Positions 32,937-41,656 of a stretch of 64,000 nucleotides of DNA are shown in pieces (positions within the stretch are counted from its first letter, which is position 1; each line of letters opens with the position of its first letter). Source of the stretch: Chloroflexota bacterium (GTDB taxonomy: Bacteria; Chloroflexota; Ktedonobacteria; Ktedonobacterales; JADMIN01). Below the pieces are notes generated by a model. It was not told where the DNA came from. It saw nothing but the letters and a program-made list of their open reading frames with translations, and did not search any database. Made by a program: the position numbers and the translations under genes. The stretch lies in NCBI GenBank assembly GCA_021323855.1, contig JAJPKE010000027.1:112461-176460 (forward strand), read 5' to 3'.

Positions 32937-35699
32937 CTATCCACTGATCAGTGGTAACGCAAACCAGAAGGTTGCGCCTGTTTCCAGTGCGCTTTCCATC
33001 CCTACCTGTCCGCGTTGCCACTCAATCAATGCCCGACAGATAGAGAGGTCGAAGCCGAACCGCTGGTCTGTTGTGGCGGCTTGCCTTTCATCTTGTACGG
33101 CGACCCGCGCCCACCTGCCCTGCGCATCGGACTCGCCATTGAGGGTGATGGTGATAGGGCGATCTGCCGGGGCGGATTGCAGTGCGTCGCGCAGATAGCG
33201 CGTCAGCGCCTGCGCCACCCGCGCGCTATCCGCCAGAACCGGCAGACGACTGCGATTGGCGGGCGGAACGAGACGGATATCACGCATGGGGTGCGCTGTT
33301 TGCAGCCGTTTGACCACCTGCCGTGTAATCGCCAGCAGGTCGCAGGGAGCCAGATGCAGCGTCAACTGGCGGCTGCGAATGCGGCTCACGTCGAGTAGTT
33401 CGTTAAAGGTGCGCTCAAATTGCTCAGCCTCGCGTAGCGCCTGATGCAGATACTTGCGCAGCTTTGCGCCATCGCTTGCACTGCTGCTGCTATTTGCCGT
33501 CGCCGCCTGTCGGCGCTGTGTGCGCAGGTAGTGTTCCGTATGTAGCGCGAGTCTGCGCAGCGCCCGGTGAACATTCGCCAGTGGCGCTTCGAGCGATTGG
33601 CTGGCCAGCGTCAGAAATTCATCGGATGTTTCGCTCTGCACAGGATGTTCCTGAATCGCATGCTCCATCTGATGCAAACGAGACTGAAGCTGTGCCTGTT
33701 CTGTCACATCACGCACAACGAGAACCGCGCCGTTGATCGCTCTTTGCTCGTCATGAATGGGCATGCCAGTGATCTGGATACGGGCGAAACGCCCATCGAG
33801 CGTCGTCATCGTCAGGTGGATCGCCTGGTCGTCGTTTAGCGCGTTTCCCGCCAGGATATTGCGCAGAATCTCAGGTCCTTTGTGGTAGGCACGCCCCTGA
33901 TCGTCACGCAGGTGCAATCTGCTGACCCGTTCCTCCACCGTCAATCCGCTGAAGTCGGGCTGGGCGTCTATCCCGTAGATGCGTCGCGCCGCCCGGTTCA
34001 TATGGATGATAGTGCCAGAGGCGTCATAGACAAGCACGCCGTCGCTCATCGCCTCGAGCGTTGCTTCCAGTTGATGGGTGCGGACTTGCGTTTCGCGTTC
34101 GAGTCGTCGCCGGTCGGTCACATCGCGCAGCATCAAGACGATGCCGGACATAGCGCCTGTGCAGTCGTGGAGCGGCGCCCCGCTGATATTATAGTGCAGC
34201 GTGCGCCCATCTTGTGTCTGTAGTTGCGCCTCCATGGCATTGGCGCCCGTCAACACGTCACCGTGTACGATACGGGCGGTCGGTAGCTGGTTTTTAGTGA
34301 ACGGCTGACCCCGCTCATTACGCAGCGTGGCGGCTTGCCACTGTGCAAAGTCCAACACTGGCGACTCATGCCCATTGGTCATTAGCGTCAACACCCTCTG
34401 CGCTGCAGCGTTGGTGTGCTGGAGACGCCCCTGCCCATCCAGCACGATCACGCCGTCGGCGATAGCCTCGAAAACGGTTTCCAGTTGCGTCGCGCGGTCC
34501 GCTGCCTGTTGTCTGCTGGTGTGTAGTTCGGCTTCGAGTTGTTTGCGGTCGGTGATATCTTCGATGACGCTGATAAAATAGCGCGGCTCACCTGCTGGCG
34601 AGCGTACCAGTGAAACGCTGCCATAGACCCAGAGCAGCGTGCCATCTTTGCGAATATAGCGTTTTTCGCTGGCGATGTGCGATTGTTCGCTGTTCAGCAG
34701 CCGGTGGGCAACCTCAGTTGCAGCAGCGATATCTTGGTCGAAGATCAACGATTGCGCGGTGCGCTGAAATAGCTCCTCCTGGGGATAGCCCATCATCTCG
34801 CTGAATCGTTGGTTCATCTGGATGAAGCGCCCATCGAGCGCAACGAGCGCAATGCCTGCGGCGGCGGCTTCAAACGTCGCTTGGAAGCGGCTATCGCTCT
34901 CACGCAGTTCTTGCTCGATACGCTGCTGCTCGCTGATATCTTCAAACGCGATTGCCAGTCCGGTGATTTCTTTGTGCCAGGTAATCGGTGAGATGCTATA
35001 GGCGACGGGAATGTGGCTACCATCTTTGCGGGTAAAGATATCATGTTCGCGGCGAATGACGCCAGAACGATGCGACGCGCTCAGCACCGGCCAGCGCGGG
35101 ATTTCCGGTACCTGCCGCCAGTTCCTGCTATCAGTAAATGGGCACGCTTGCTCATCATGGCGCGCGTAAAAGGCGTTCAGGCCATCGTCTTTAGCGCGTT
35201 CAGAGTGTTCAGAATGTTCAGGGTGTTCAGGGTGTTCAGGATGCGTATGAGCTTGAGGTGGGTTGTCGCAGTGGATGAGCGTATGAATGGGCTTGCCAAG
35301 CGACTCGCCAGTTCCCCACCCCAACATGTCGCGGGCAGCGCGATTCATCAGGGTAACATGGCTGTTGTGATCTATCGTAATGACGCCCTGATCCAGGCTA
35401 TCCAGCACCGCATCGGTGAACGCCAGGTGTGCGCTCAAGTAAGAATAGGCGCGCTGGCGGTCGTCACGCTCCTGGGTCTGGGCGTTGGCTTCATATTCAG
35501 CCACACGCGCCCGCAGCCGCTCCAGCTCCGCGATCAGGTGCTTCTTCGTCCGGCGCAGATCATCGCGCGTGACTTCGTAGGTTCCACCGCTCTCATCGGC
35601 GCTTATGGCTATGGCAGTGGCGGGCGTCGCTTCGTATGGCTGCGTTGACGCTGGCTCAAGCGTGCGAATGGTGGAATTCTTCGGCTGGTCGGTATTCAT
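32937..35699 (-). CDS. Multi-PAS sensor protein with degenerate histidine kinase core
   Basis: A 920-residue cytoplasmic protein with four PAS/PAC modules (about 55-245, 250-370, 385-515, 520-650), each ending in a DIT/DVT-type linker. The C-terminus resembles HisKA plus HATPase but key residues are gone. The H-box reads EFLTLASQSLEAPLANV (about 695), with Gln where the phospho-His belongs. The N-box reads LTRYLRDALQSA without its Asn. The G1 box has no DxGxG. A G2-like GFDLSICRALIEW remains. It is therefore probably a signalling pseudokinase. A 9-bp repeat encodes a His-Pro-Glu insertion in the first PAS module. The start at 35699 is chosen over the TTG at 35732. Confidence 0.85.
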   Translation of the reverse strand: MNTDQPKNSTIRTLEPASTQPYEATPATAIAISADESGGTYEVTRDDLRRTKKHLIAELERLRARVAEYEANAQTQERDDRQRAYSYLSAHLAFTDAVLDSLDQGVITIDHNSHVTLMNRAARDMLGWGTGESLGKPIHTLIHCDNPPQAHTHPEHPEHPEHSEHSERAKDDGLNAFYARHDEQACPFTDSRNWRQVPEIPRWPVLSASHRSGVIRREHDIFTRKDGSHIPVAYSISPITWHKEITGLAIAFEDISEQQRIEQELRESDSRFQATFEAAAAGIALVALDGRFIQMNQRFSEMMGYPQEELFQRTAQSLIFDQDIAAATEVAHRLLNSEQSHIASEKRYIRKDGTLLWVYGSVSLVRSPAGEPRYFISVIEDITDRKQLEAELHTSRQQAADRATQLETVFEAIADGVIVLDGQGRLQHTNAAAQRVLTLMTNGHESPVLDFAQWQAATLRNERGQPFTKNQLPTARIVHGDVLTGANAMEAQLQTQDGRTLHYNISGAPLHDCTGAMSGIVLMLRDVTDRRRLERETQVRTHQLEATLEAMSDGVLVYDASGTIIHMNRAARRIYGIDAQPDFSGLTVEERVSRLHLRDDQGRAYHKGPEILRNILAGNALNDDQAIHLTMTTLDGRFARIQITGMPIHDEQRAINGAVLVVRDVTEQAQLQSRLHQMEHAIQEHPVQSETSDEFLTLASQSLEAPLANVHRALRRLALHTEHYLRTQRRQAATANSSSSASDGAKLRKYLHQALREAEQFERTFNELLDVSRIRSRQLTLHLAPCDLLAITRQVVKRLQTAHPMRDIRLVPPANRSRLPVLADSARVAQALTRYLRDALQSAPADRPITITLNGESDAQGRWARVAVQDERQAATTDQRFGFDLSICRALIEWQRGQVGMESALETGATFWFALPLISG
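35198..35242 (-). repeat. 9-bp tandem repeat, 5 units
   Basis: GTTCAGAGT, GTTCAGAAT, GTTCAGGGT (twice) and GTTCAGGAT encode the HPEHPEHPEHSEHSE stretch in the first PAS module, read on the minus strand. Confidence 0.85.
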
Positions 35700-36032
35700 G
35701 GGTGGCTGCCTTGATGATGTGGCGAGAAACAATCTCCCAGATAGACGCGGTACTCACGTTGTACTATATCCATGCAAGAGGAGGCACGGCTGAGGCTACA
35801 AGGAGACACGCTACGCGACGGAATAACGAAATACTGGACGCCAGAACAGCGTCTTTCCCAACAATGTGCATAAAACAACCTATACGATAGAGTATCGTAC
35901 CACTGTCTCGAGGAGGCGGTCAATAACGCGGGACCTGTCGTATTCGGTGATGCCAGAGGTTCGCAGCCGCAGTATGGGCGACCTGGGCAGCATCGCAAAG
36001 AGCGCACCTGAGAAAGAGGATATGGGGATATC
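35700..36032. promoter_or_regulatory. Divergent intergenic region with operator-like palindrome
   Basis: A 333-base spacer between the PAS protein and the ligase-like gene. It contains TACGATA and TATCGTA (35883-35889 and 35893-35899), a perfect 7-base dyad with a 3-base centre, typical of a dimeric repressor site. No gene is supported here. Confidence 0.45.
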
Positions 36033-37607
36033 ATGTCGCATCAGGATTCCCGCATCACTGTCGCCCACCGGCTGCTTGCGCCTGCATCTTGGACGGTGGG
36101 GCAGCGGCAGGCAGCGCTGATTGCCAGCATGATCGCATGCTTGGCGTATTTCTATCTCGTGCCTGCGCCATTGCTGGCGCTCCCAGGTCTGCTGATCTTT
36201 GCGGTGCTAGCCTGGGGCCGGCTCGATCTGGCGCTTGCTCTGTTGCCGCTCACTTTCCCGTTCTGGTATGTGCCCAAGCGTCTCTTCAATGATAAAGTAT
36301 TTCCGCTGAGTGAGATTGTGCTGGCGGTCTGTGTTGCGCTGGCGTTGGCACATCTCGTCCAGGTGCTCTGGCGGCGTCATTGGCGGTTGCCAGCGCGCGC
36401 CTGGGCGCTGAGCCATATTCGCGTGCTGGTGCGCCGCGTTGGACCGTTGACGATAGCTAGTGCTGTCCTTTTCGTGCTGGGTGTCTCACTGGGGGTGTTG
36501 GTGGCGCGGCGGCGACCGGAGGCGTTGCGTGCCTGGCGCTGGGAAGTGGCGGAGCCGCTGCTCTATTTCATGCTGCTGCTCATCTATGGGCGCAGCCAGC
36601 GTGCGCTGGCGCTGCTCATCTGGTCGTTCCTGGGATCGGCGCTGCTGGTGGCGTTGTTGGCGCTAGCGCAGACGCTCTGGCTGCATGTGACAATTACGCC
36701 ACTCGCACACGGCAACCGGCTCGTCGCATATAGCGCGCCGCGCGCGACTGCTATCATCTATGGCAGCAGCAACAGCCTGGGCGCATGGCTGGCGCGGGCG
36801 GTGCCGCTGGCGTTGGCGCTGGCCTGCGCGCGGACGGCAGAGCCGCGTCTGCGACTGGCGGCGTTGCTGCTGGCGCTGCTCTATCTTCCGGCGCTCGTAT
36901 GGAGCGATTCGCGTGGCGCGTGGATTGCCGCCGCGTTGGCTTGCCTGGTGGTCGTCTGTGTATTATCGCGCTGGATGCGGCTCGTGGCGCTGGCGTTGGC
37001 GCCCGTCTGTCTTGTCATCGCGCTCTGGCAGCGGGTGGCGCTGAGCAACCTGCTGCTGCAAGGGCATGGTGGCTCCGGCGAGGTGCGGACATTGCTCTGG
37101 CAATCTTCCTGGCACATGATCCGCGATCACTTTGTCTTTGGCATTGGTCCCGATCAGTTTCTGTATTACTACAGCAATCTCTATACTTCGCATCCCTATT
37201 GGATTCCAAAGATCAACGGCCATATCACTCCCGCTTTTTATCAGCCGGACCTGTCGCACCCGCACAATCTGCTGCTCGACCTCTGGCTGAGCGGCGGATT
37301 ACTGGCGCTGGTGGGGTTTCTCGTGCTGCTGTTTGTGGTCGCGCAGCAGAGTTGGCGCATCTGGCGAACGTGGCAAAGAAGAACTATAGCGCAAAGTGAT
37401 ACATCTCCTGCTGCGGTGTTCGCCGCCGCAGGCCTGCCCACCGGACCGCTGGCGCTGGGTATTGCCGCGTCGGTGCTGGCTGGTGTTGTACATGGGATGG
37501 TGGATAGCGCCTATTTCGCGTCAGACCTGGCGCTGGCCTTCTGGTGGGCGCTGGCTGCATTACTGTTGCTTGCACGGCTGGTAGAATACCCTCATGTAGG
37601 AAAATAG
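36033..37607 (+). CDS. O-antigen ligase/Wzy-like membrane protein
   Basis: A 524-residue polytopic protein with about 12 hydrophobic segments. A large outer loop late in the protein has WHMIRDHFVFGIGPDQFLYY and LSHPHNLLLDLWLSGGLLALVGF. This is the Wzy_C/O-antigen ligase signature with conserved His and Gly residues. Such proteins polymerise or ligate lipid-linked glycans on the outer face of the membrane. It lies 20 kb from the exopolysaccharide genes at 55.8-61.8 kb, which lack a polymerase, so it might serve them (inference). Confidence 0.85.
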   Translation: MSHQDSRITVAHRLLAPASWTVGQRQAALIASMIACLAYFYLVPAPLLALPGLLIFAVLAWGRLDLALALLPLTFPFWYVPKRLFNDKVFPLSEIVLAVCVALALAHLVQVLWRRHWRLPARAWALSHIRVLVRRVGPLTIASAVLFVLGVSLGVLVARRRPEALRAWRWEVAEPLLYFMLLLIYGRSQRALALLIWSFLGSALLVALLALAQTLWLHVTITPLAHGNRLVAYSAPRATAIIYGSSNSLGAWLARAVPLALALACARTAEPRLRLAALLLALLYLPALVWSDSRGAWIAAALACLVVVCVLSRWMRLVALALAPVCLVIALWQRVALSNLLLQGHGGSGEVRTLLWQSSWHMIRDHFVFGIGPDQFLYYYSNLYTSHPYWIPKINGHITPAFYQPDLSHPHNLLLDLWLSGGLLALVGFLVLLFVVAQQSWRIWRTWQRRTIAQSDTSPAAVFAAAGLPTGPLALGIAASVLAGVVHGMVDSAYFASDLALAFWWALAALLLLARLVEYPHVGK

Positions 37608-37659
37608 CGGCCCGCAGATCATCTTGTACAACGAATTTTGCTACAGACTTTACAAATCC

Positions 37660-37688
37660 TTGACATTTGCTTCGCTCTCAGGTACACT
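37660..37688 (+). promoter_or_regulatory. Strong sigma-70-type promoter
   Basis: TTGACA (37660-37665) and TACACT (37683-37688) are separated by 17 bases. This is the best promoter match in the window. It drives the secreted protein whose ATG is 224 bases further on. Confidence 0.75.
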
Positions 37689-37694
37689 TGCTCG

Positions 37695-37911
37695 CAATGT
37701 GTATCTCGTGTGGTGATACGCATTATTGCTGAGCAACGAGGAGGGCTATCAGAGAAGCGTCAACCGCTGGACTTGGGCATCGGGAATCTATGATCTAGGG
37801 AACACCATTGGACATCTCGCGGCAAGGGGTCGCACTAACCTGCTAACCGGCGCTCTTACTCAATGGGGAGTGAGAGATGTTGTCTTCGACTCACAAGGAG
37901 CGAATACAGAC
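37695..37911 (+). ncRNA. Long structured 5' leader
   Basis: About 217 transcribed bases lie between the promoter and the ATG. A reading frame runs through it but has no plausible start or domain. Near its end CTCTTACTC and GAGTGAGAG (about 37853-37875) can pair into a 9-bp hairpin, shortly before AAGGAG. It could be a cis-regulatory RNA. I do not recognise the conserved core of a known riboswitch class. Confidence 0.35.
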
Positions 37912-38868
37912 ATGAAGCGATTGGCAATCTTCGCCGTTCCTCTGGTTTCACTTGTGGCGCTGCTCTCGCTGGGGGCGCCCTCCGCAGCCGCCGCCAGTAT
38001 GGCGGCTCATGGCGCGCATACGTCGCGTCCAGTCTCCCATCATCACCACATTGTGTTCTTCCCAACCCTCCAGCACTGGCGGAAGATGCACCATAACAGG
38101 CACCCATATGCTGGTAGCCCCAACGACCTCATGTACAACGGCGGCCCGGTGGAAGAGAACCCTGTGGTCTATGTCATCTTCTGGGGGCCGGGTTGGAGCA
38201 ACGGCTCCGGTGGCGTCACCGCAGATGGGCAGGTTGTCGAGAACTATTTCAACAGCATGGGTGGCACCTCGTTCGAGAACATCCTGACGCAGTACTACGA
38301 CAACAACGCCAACGTCAGCAACAGCAATTCAGTTTCCGGCGTCTGGGTAGACACCTCCACTCCACCCACAGATCAATCGTGTGGTGGCCCAACCGTCGAA
38401 GATTCGGATATCCAGAACGAGGTCAGCAACGCCATCTCCGCGAATGGCTGGCCGACGGATGGTTCCAATGCCACCTACTTCGTCTATACGCCGAATGGCG
38501 ACTATGTGAATGGCGGCGGTAGCTGCTCTGATACCGCTGGTGGCTTCTGCGCCTATCACAACTGGGATAGCTCGATCAATGTCGCCTACGCTGCTATGGC
38601 GTATCCGATAAATTCCGGTTGTAACGTGCCCCAATCGCCTAATGGCAATCTGGCCGGCGACTCATTGGCCAATGTCACATCACACGAGCAGTTCGAGGCA
38701 ATCACCGATCCCCAGGCAGGCAACGGCTGGCTAGATAGTTCCGGTCAGGAGATCGGCGACAAATGCGCCTGGGACTTCTCGGCAGGTCTCACCAACCTCA
38801 ACGGCCAGTCCTTCGAGTTGCAAACCGAATATAGCAACGCCAGCAGCTCCTGTGTGAACTCGTACTAA
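37912..38868 (+). CDS. Secreted putative metallopeptidase-like protein
   Basis: A 318-residue exported protein with AAGGAG before the ATG. A signal peptide (MKRLAIFAVPLVSLVALLSL, cleavage near AAAA) leads to a His-rich stretch (SHHHHIVF). The mature part contains VVYVIFWGPGW, a Cys-containing middle, and SHEQFEAITDPQAGNGWLD followed by EIGDKCAW. The HExxxExxTDP pattern resembles zinc ligands of secreted zincin-like or Exordium-like proteins, but the assignment is tentative. Several cysteines suggest disulfides. It has its own strong promoter and long leader. Confidence 0.7.
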   Translation: MKRLAIFAVPLVSLVALLSLGAPSAAAASMAAHGAHTSRPVSHHHHIVFFPTLQHWRKMHHNRHPYAGSPNDLMYNGGPVEENPVVYVIFWGPGWSNGSGGVTADGQVVENYFNSMGGTSFENILTQYYDNNANVSNSNSVSGVWVDTSTPPTDQSCGGPTVEDSDIQNEVSNAISANGWPTDGSNATYFVYTPNGDYVNGGGSCSDTAGGFCAYHNWDSSINVAYAAMAYPINSGCNVPQSPNGNLAGDSLANVTSHEQFEAITDPQAGNGWLDSSGQEIGDKCAWDFSAGLTNLNGQSFELQTEYSNASSSCVNSY

Positions 38869-39130
38869 CGAGCGGCCACATGCTGCGCGTTCGCTATCGC
38901 TGAAGAACCATTCCCTTGTCAGCGGGATGTCATTCTTCCCAGCTTCCCTGTGCCCTTCTCCAGCCTTTCCTATGACTCAGCACGGAATCTATCACGAGCG
39001 TAGCCCGCTGGTAGATTCCGCTGTTGTGTGATGGAAATTGTTGAGGCATCCCTCATCTCCTCTAATTGTCCGCTTTATTTGCCCTCTTCCCAAAAGCTTC
39101 TCCTTCCGTGTACAATGGCGGCACTTCCAT

Positions 39131-39148
39131 GAAACCCTGGAAACCCTG
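39131..39148. repeat. 9-bp tandem repeat, 2 units
   Basis: GAAACCCTG is repeated twice without a gap in the spacer before the GMC oxidoreductase gene. Confidence 0.5.
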
Positions 39149-39223
39149 TACGCTCTCGTATCTCGTAGCAGTAATCTGATCTATACTCTCCGGTCGTTGG
39201 GAGCCGCATTGCGGCGCAGGTGA

Positions 39224-39241
39224 AGGCGAAGTAGGCGAAGT
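39224..39241. repeat. 9-bp tandem repeat, 2 units
   Basis: AGGCGAAGT is repeated twice immediately upstream of the GMC oxidoreductase start. Confidence 0.55.
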
Positions 39242-39256
39242 GAAAGGGTCCCGGTG

Positions 39257-41314
39257 ATGGCGACAACGCAACACAAAGCGGCCACGACGACAACGGCAGA
39301 TTGGCTTACGCCGATGGAAATGCGAACCCTGGAAGCGATCTGTGAAGCTCTGGCGCCCGCCATGCCACCGCCGGAGGGCGAAACAGACCCACATGGCTTG
39401 TATGCACGTTCGATGCGTGAGCTACCGGTTGCCCGGCTGATCGCAGAAACGCTGGCCGAGGATACACCGGAGACCCGCAAAGACTTCAAGAAGCTGCTCG
39501 ACACGCTGAATAATCCGCTCGTCGGCATGGTGCTGGCGGGCCGGCCACAAGGTTTTGCGCAGATGTCGCTGGCGGCGCGCGAGACGGCGCTGCGCAAAAT
39601 GAGCACTCATTCGCGTGGCGACCTGCGCCAGGGATTCCAGGCGGTGAAGCGGCTGGCGCTGTTTCTTTTTTACGCTGCCCCTGGCGAGGATGGACTCAAC
39701 CCCAACTGGCCGGCGCTGGGCTACGAACGCCCGCCCTTCCCGCCCACGCCGGAGGCTGCGCCCAAGCGCATCCATCCGTTGCCTGTCACTGGCGACCTGG
39801 CGCTCACCGCTGATGCCGTCATCGTCGGCTCCGGCGCGGGCGGCGGCGTGATGGCGGCGCAACTGACGGAGGCGGGCAAAGATGTCGTGATCCTCGAAAA
39901 GGGCGGCTACTATAGCGAGTCCGATTTCAGCGGTCTGGAAGCAGAGATGACGCCAGCTCTCTACCTGCGTCGCGGCATGCTCTCCACCGCTGATCTTGGC
40001 ATGATTGTGCTGGCTGGCTCTGCGCTTGGTGGCGGCACACTGGTCAATTGGAGTACATCGCTGCGCACGCCACTGGATGTGTTAGAGGAGTGGGAACGCC
40101 AGCACGGACTCAGTGGCATCACTGCGGACGACTACACCCGGGGTTTCGCCTTCGCTGAGCAACGCCTGGGCATCAATACCGACGATAGCGCGCCCAACCC
40201 CAACAATGCGGCGCTGAAGCGTGGCTGCGAGGCGTTGGGCTACGAATGGAAGCCCATTCCGCGCAACGCCTCCGGCTGTGAGCAACGCTGTGGAGCCTGT
40301 GGCTATGGCTGCCAGTTTGGGCGCAAACAATCCACCATGCTGACGTTCTTGCAGGATGCCAGTGAGCGTGGGGCGCGTTTCGTCGTGCGCTGCCAGGTGG
40401 AGCGCGTGCTCACTGAGGCCGGGCGTGCGGTTGGCGTGGAGGGCTGGGCGCCAGACGATGTGACGGGCGCGCGACGTAAAGTGATCGTGCGCGCGCCGGT
40501 GGTGATAGTTGCCGGTGGCTCGGTGGAATCGCCAGCGTTGCTGTTGCGTTCGGGGCTGACCAACCCCAACATTGGGCGGCATCTGCGCTTGCATCCAGTC
40601 TCCGGCATGGCGGGCCTCTACGCAGAGCCGATAGAGCCGTGGAAGGGGTCGCTTCAGACGGTCTATTCGCCGCACTTCGCCCACCTCCAGGGGAATTATG
40701 GCGTGCGTTTCGAGGTGATGCCCGCGCATCCAGGATTGATGGGCCTGCTCACGCCCTGGGCCAACGCGCAGAGCCACAAACAACTGATGTCTCAACTCGG
40801 CCACATGGCGACCTACATCGTATTGACCCGCGACACCGGCGAAGGGCAAATTACGCTTGATCGCCACGGCAATCCGGTTATTCACTACTGGCCAAATGAA
40901 ACCGACCGGCAGCATCTCATACGTGGCTTGCAGGAGGTGACGCGCATCATCTTCGCTGGTGGCGGCATAGGCGCCGTTTCGTTGCATACGCCGCCGCTGC
41001 TATTGACCGCTGAGGGGCGCAAACCGGGCGCAGTATCGCCGCCGCAACTGGACCGCTATCTGGGCGAGATTGCGCAGCGCGGCATCGTCGTCAACCGTGT
41101 GGGCATGGGGACGGCGCATCAAATGGGCACCTGCCGCCTGGGGGCAGACGCCAAAACGTCGGTTGCCGACCCATATGGGCAGACTCACGAAGTACGCGGC
41201 CTCTACATCGCTGACGCCAGTGGCTTCCCCACTGCCTCTGGAGTCAATCCGATGCTTTCGACGATGGCGCTGGCCTATCGCGTGGCGCAGCGAGTGAAGT
41301 CCGACCTATCGTAG
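39257..41314 (+). CDS. GMC oxidoreductase, long-chain alcohol oxidase-like
   Basis: A 685-residue FAD enzyme. An N-terminal helical region of about 170 residues (LTPMEMRTLEAICEALAPAM) is like that of long-chain fatty alcohol oxidases. The FAD-binding motif VIVGSGAGGGVMAAQL is at about 188-203, then GSALGGGTLVNWS. The C-terminus has the active-site stretch GTAHQMGTCRLG. A cysteine cluster (GCEQRCGACGYGC) lies mid-protein, as in several bacterial GMC members. It probably oxidises an alcohol or sugar-type substrate; which one is unknown. Transcribed alone. The ATG at 39257 is used rather than the GTG just before it. Confidence 0.9.
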   Translation: MATTQHKAATTTTADWLTPMEMRTLEAICEALAPAMPPPEGETDPHGLYARSMRELPVARLIAETLAEDTPETRKDFKKLLDTLNNPLVGMVLAGRPQGFAQMSLAARETALRKMSTHSRGDLRQGFQAVKRLALFLFYAAPGEDGLNPNWPALGYERPPFPPTPEAAPKRIHPLPVTGDLALTADAVIVGSGAGGGVMAAQLTEAGKDVVILEKGGYYSESDFSGLEAEMTPALYLRRGMLSTADLGMIVLAGSALGGGTLVNWSTSLRTPLDVLEEWERQHGLSGITADDYTRGFAFAEQRLGINTDDSAPNPNNAALKRGCEALGYEWKPIPRNASGCEQRCGACGYGCQFGRKQSTMLTFLQDASERGARFVVRCQVERVLTEAGRAVGVEGWAPDDVTGARRKVIVRAPVVIVAGGSVESPALLLRSGLTNPNIGRHLRLHPVSGMAGLYAEPIEPWKGSLQTVYSPHFAHLQGNYGVRFEVMPAHPGLMGLLTPWANAQSHKQLMSQLGHMATYIVLTRDTGEGQITLDRHGNPVIHYWPNETDRQHLIRGLQEVTRIIFAGGGIGAVSLHTPPLLLTAEGRKPGAVSPPQLDRYLGEIAQRGIVVNRVGMGTAHQMGTCRLGADAKTSVADPYGQTHEVRGLYIADASGFPTASGVNPMLSTMALAYRVAQRVKSDLS

Positions 41315-41336
41315 TGATCGTAGTGGCTGTAGTGAC
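41310..41336 (+). repeat. 9-bp tandem repeat, 3 units
   Basis: CGTAGTGAT, CGTAGTGGC and TGTAGTGAC straddle the stop codon of the GMC gene, so the repeat supplies the TAG. Confidence 0.6.
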
Positions 41337-41656
41337 TCTGCATACTTGGCATGAGGCGTGCTGCGTAGCGGCGCGAGGCTTGCGGTCGTTCAGCAGTGAA
41401 TGGCTGTGCCGGTGCGATCACGAGTGGTGGGGCAGACAACGGCGTCTGCCTCATCCTCGTATTATAGCTCATCCTCTTCCGCGCTCGCCAGGTTTATTTG
41501 TGTTTAAGATGTCACCGCCATGCTAGATGGTCTTATCTTCGTTTCAGGCACAATTCATGCTTTGTTTAGAAATAGACCATACAGTATTGGGTGGCGAATT
41601 TGGTATGCCTATTGTTTTCTAAACTCACTGCTGTCCAGTTGGAGGGAGATCCGAGA
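41315..41656. other. Intergenic region, 342 bp
   Basis: Apart from the 9-bp repeat at its left end I see no gene or clear signal. GC content falls towards the TIR-TPR gene. Confidence 0.4.

Larger units (their letters stand above)
38869..39256. other. Intergenic region, 388 bp
   Basis: No gene is seen. A hairpin with arms CGGAATCTATCA (38983-38994) and TGGTAGATTCCG (39009-39020, one G-U pair) may end the upstream transcript, although no T-run follows. Two 9-bp tandem duplications (GAAACCCTG at 39131; AGGCGAAGT at 39224) occur before the GMC gene. Confidence 0.45.

Noticed and set aside
37695..37911. c-di-AMP (ydaO) or cobalamin riboswitch in the leader
   Set aside because: I looked for the conserved cores of these classes and could not match them convincingly; kept only as an unassigned leader.
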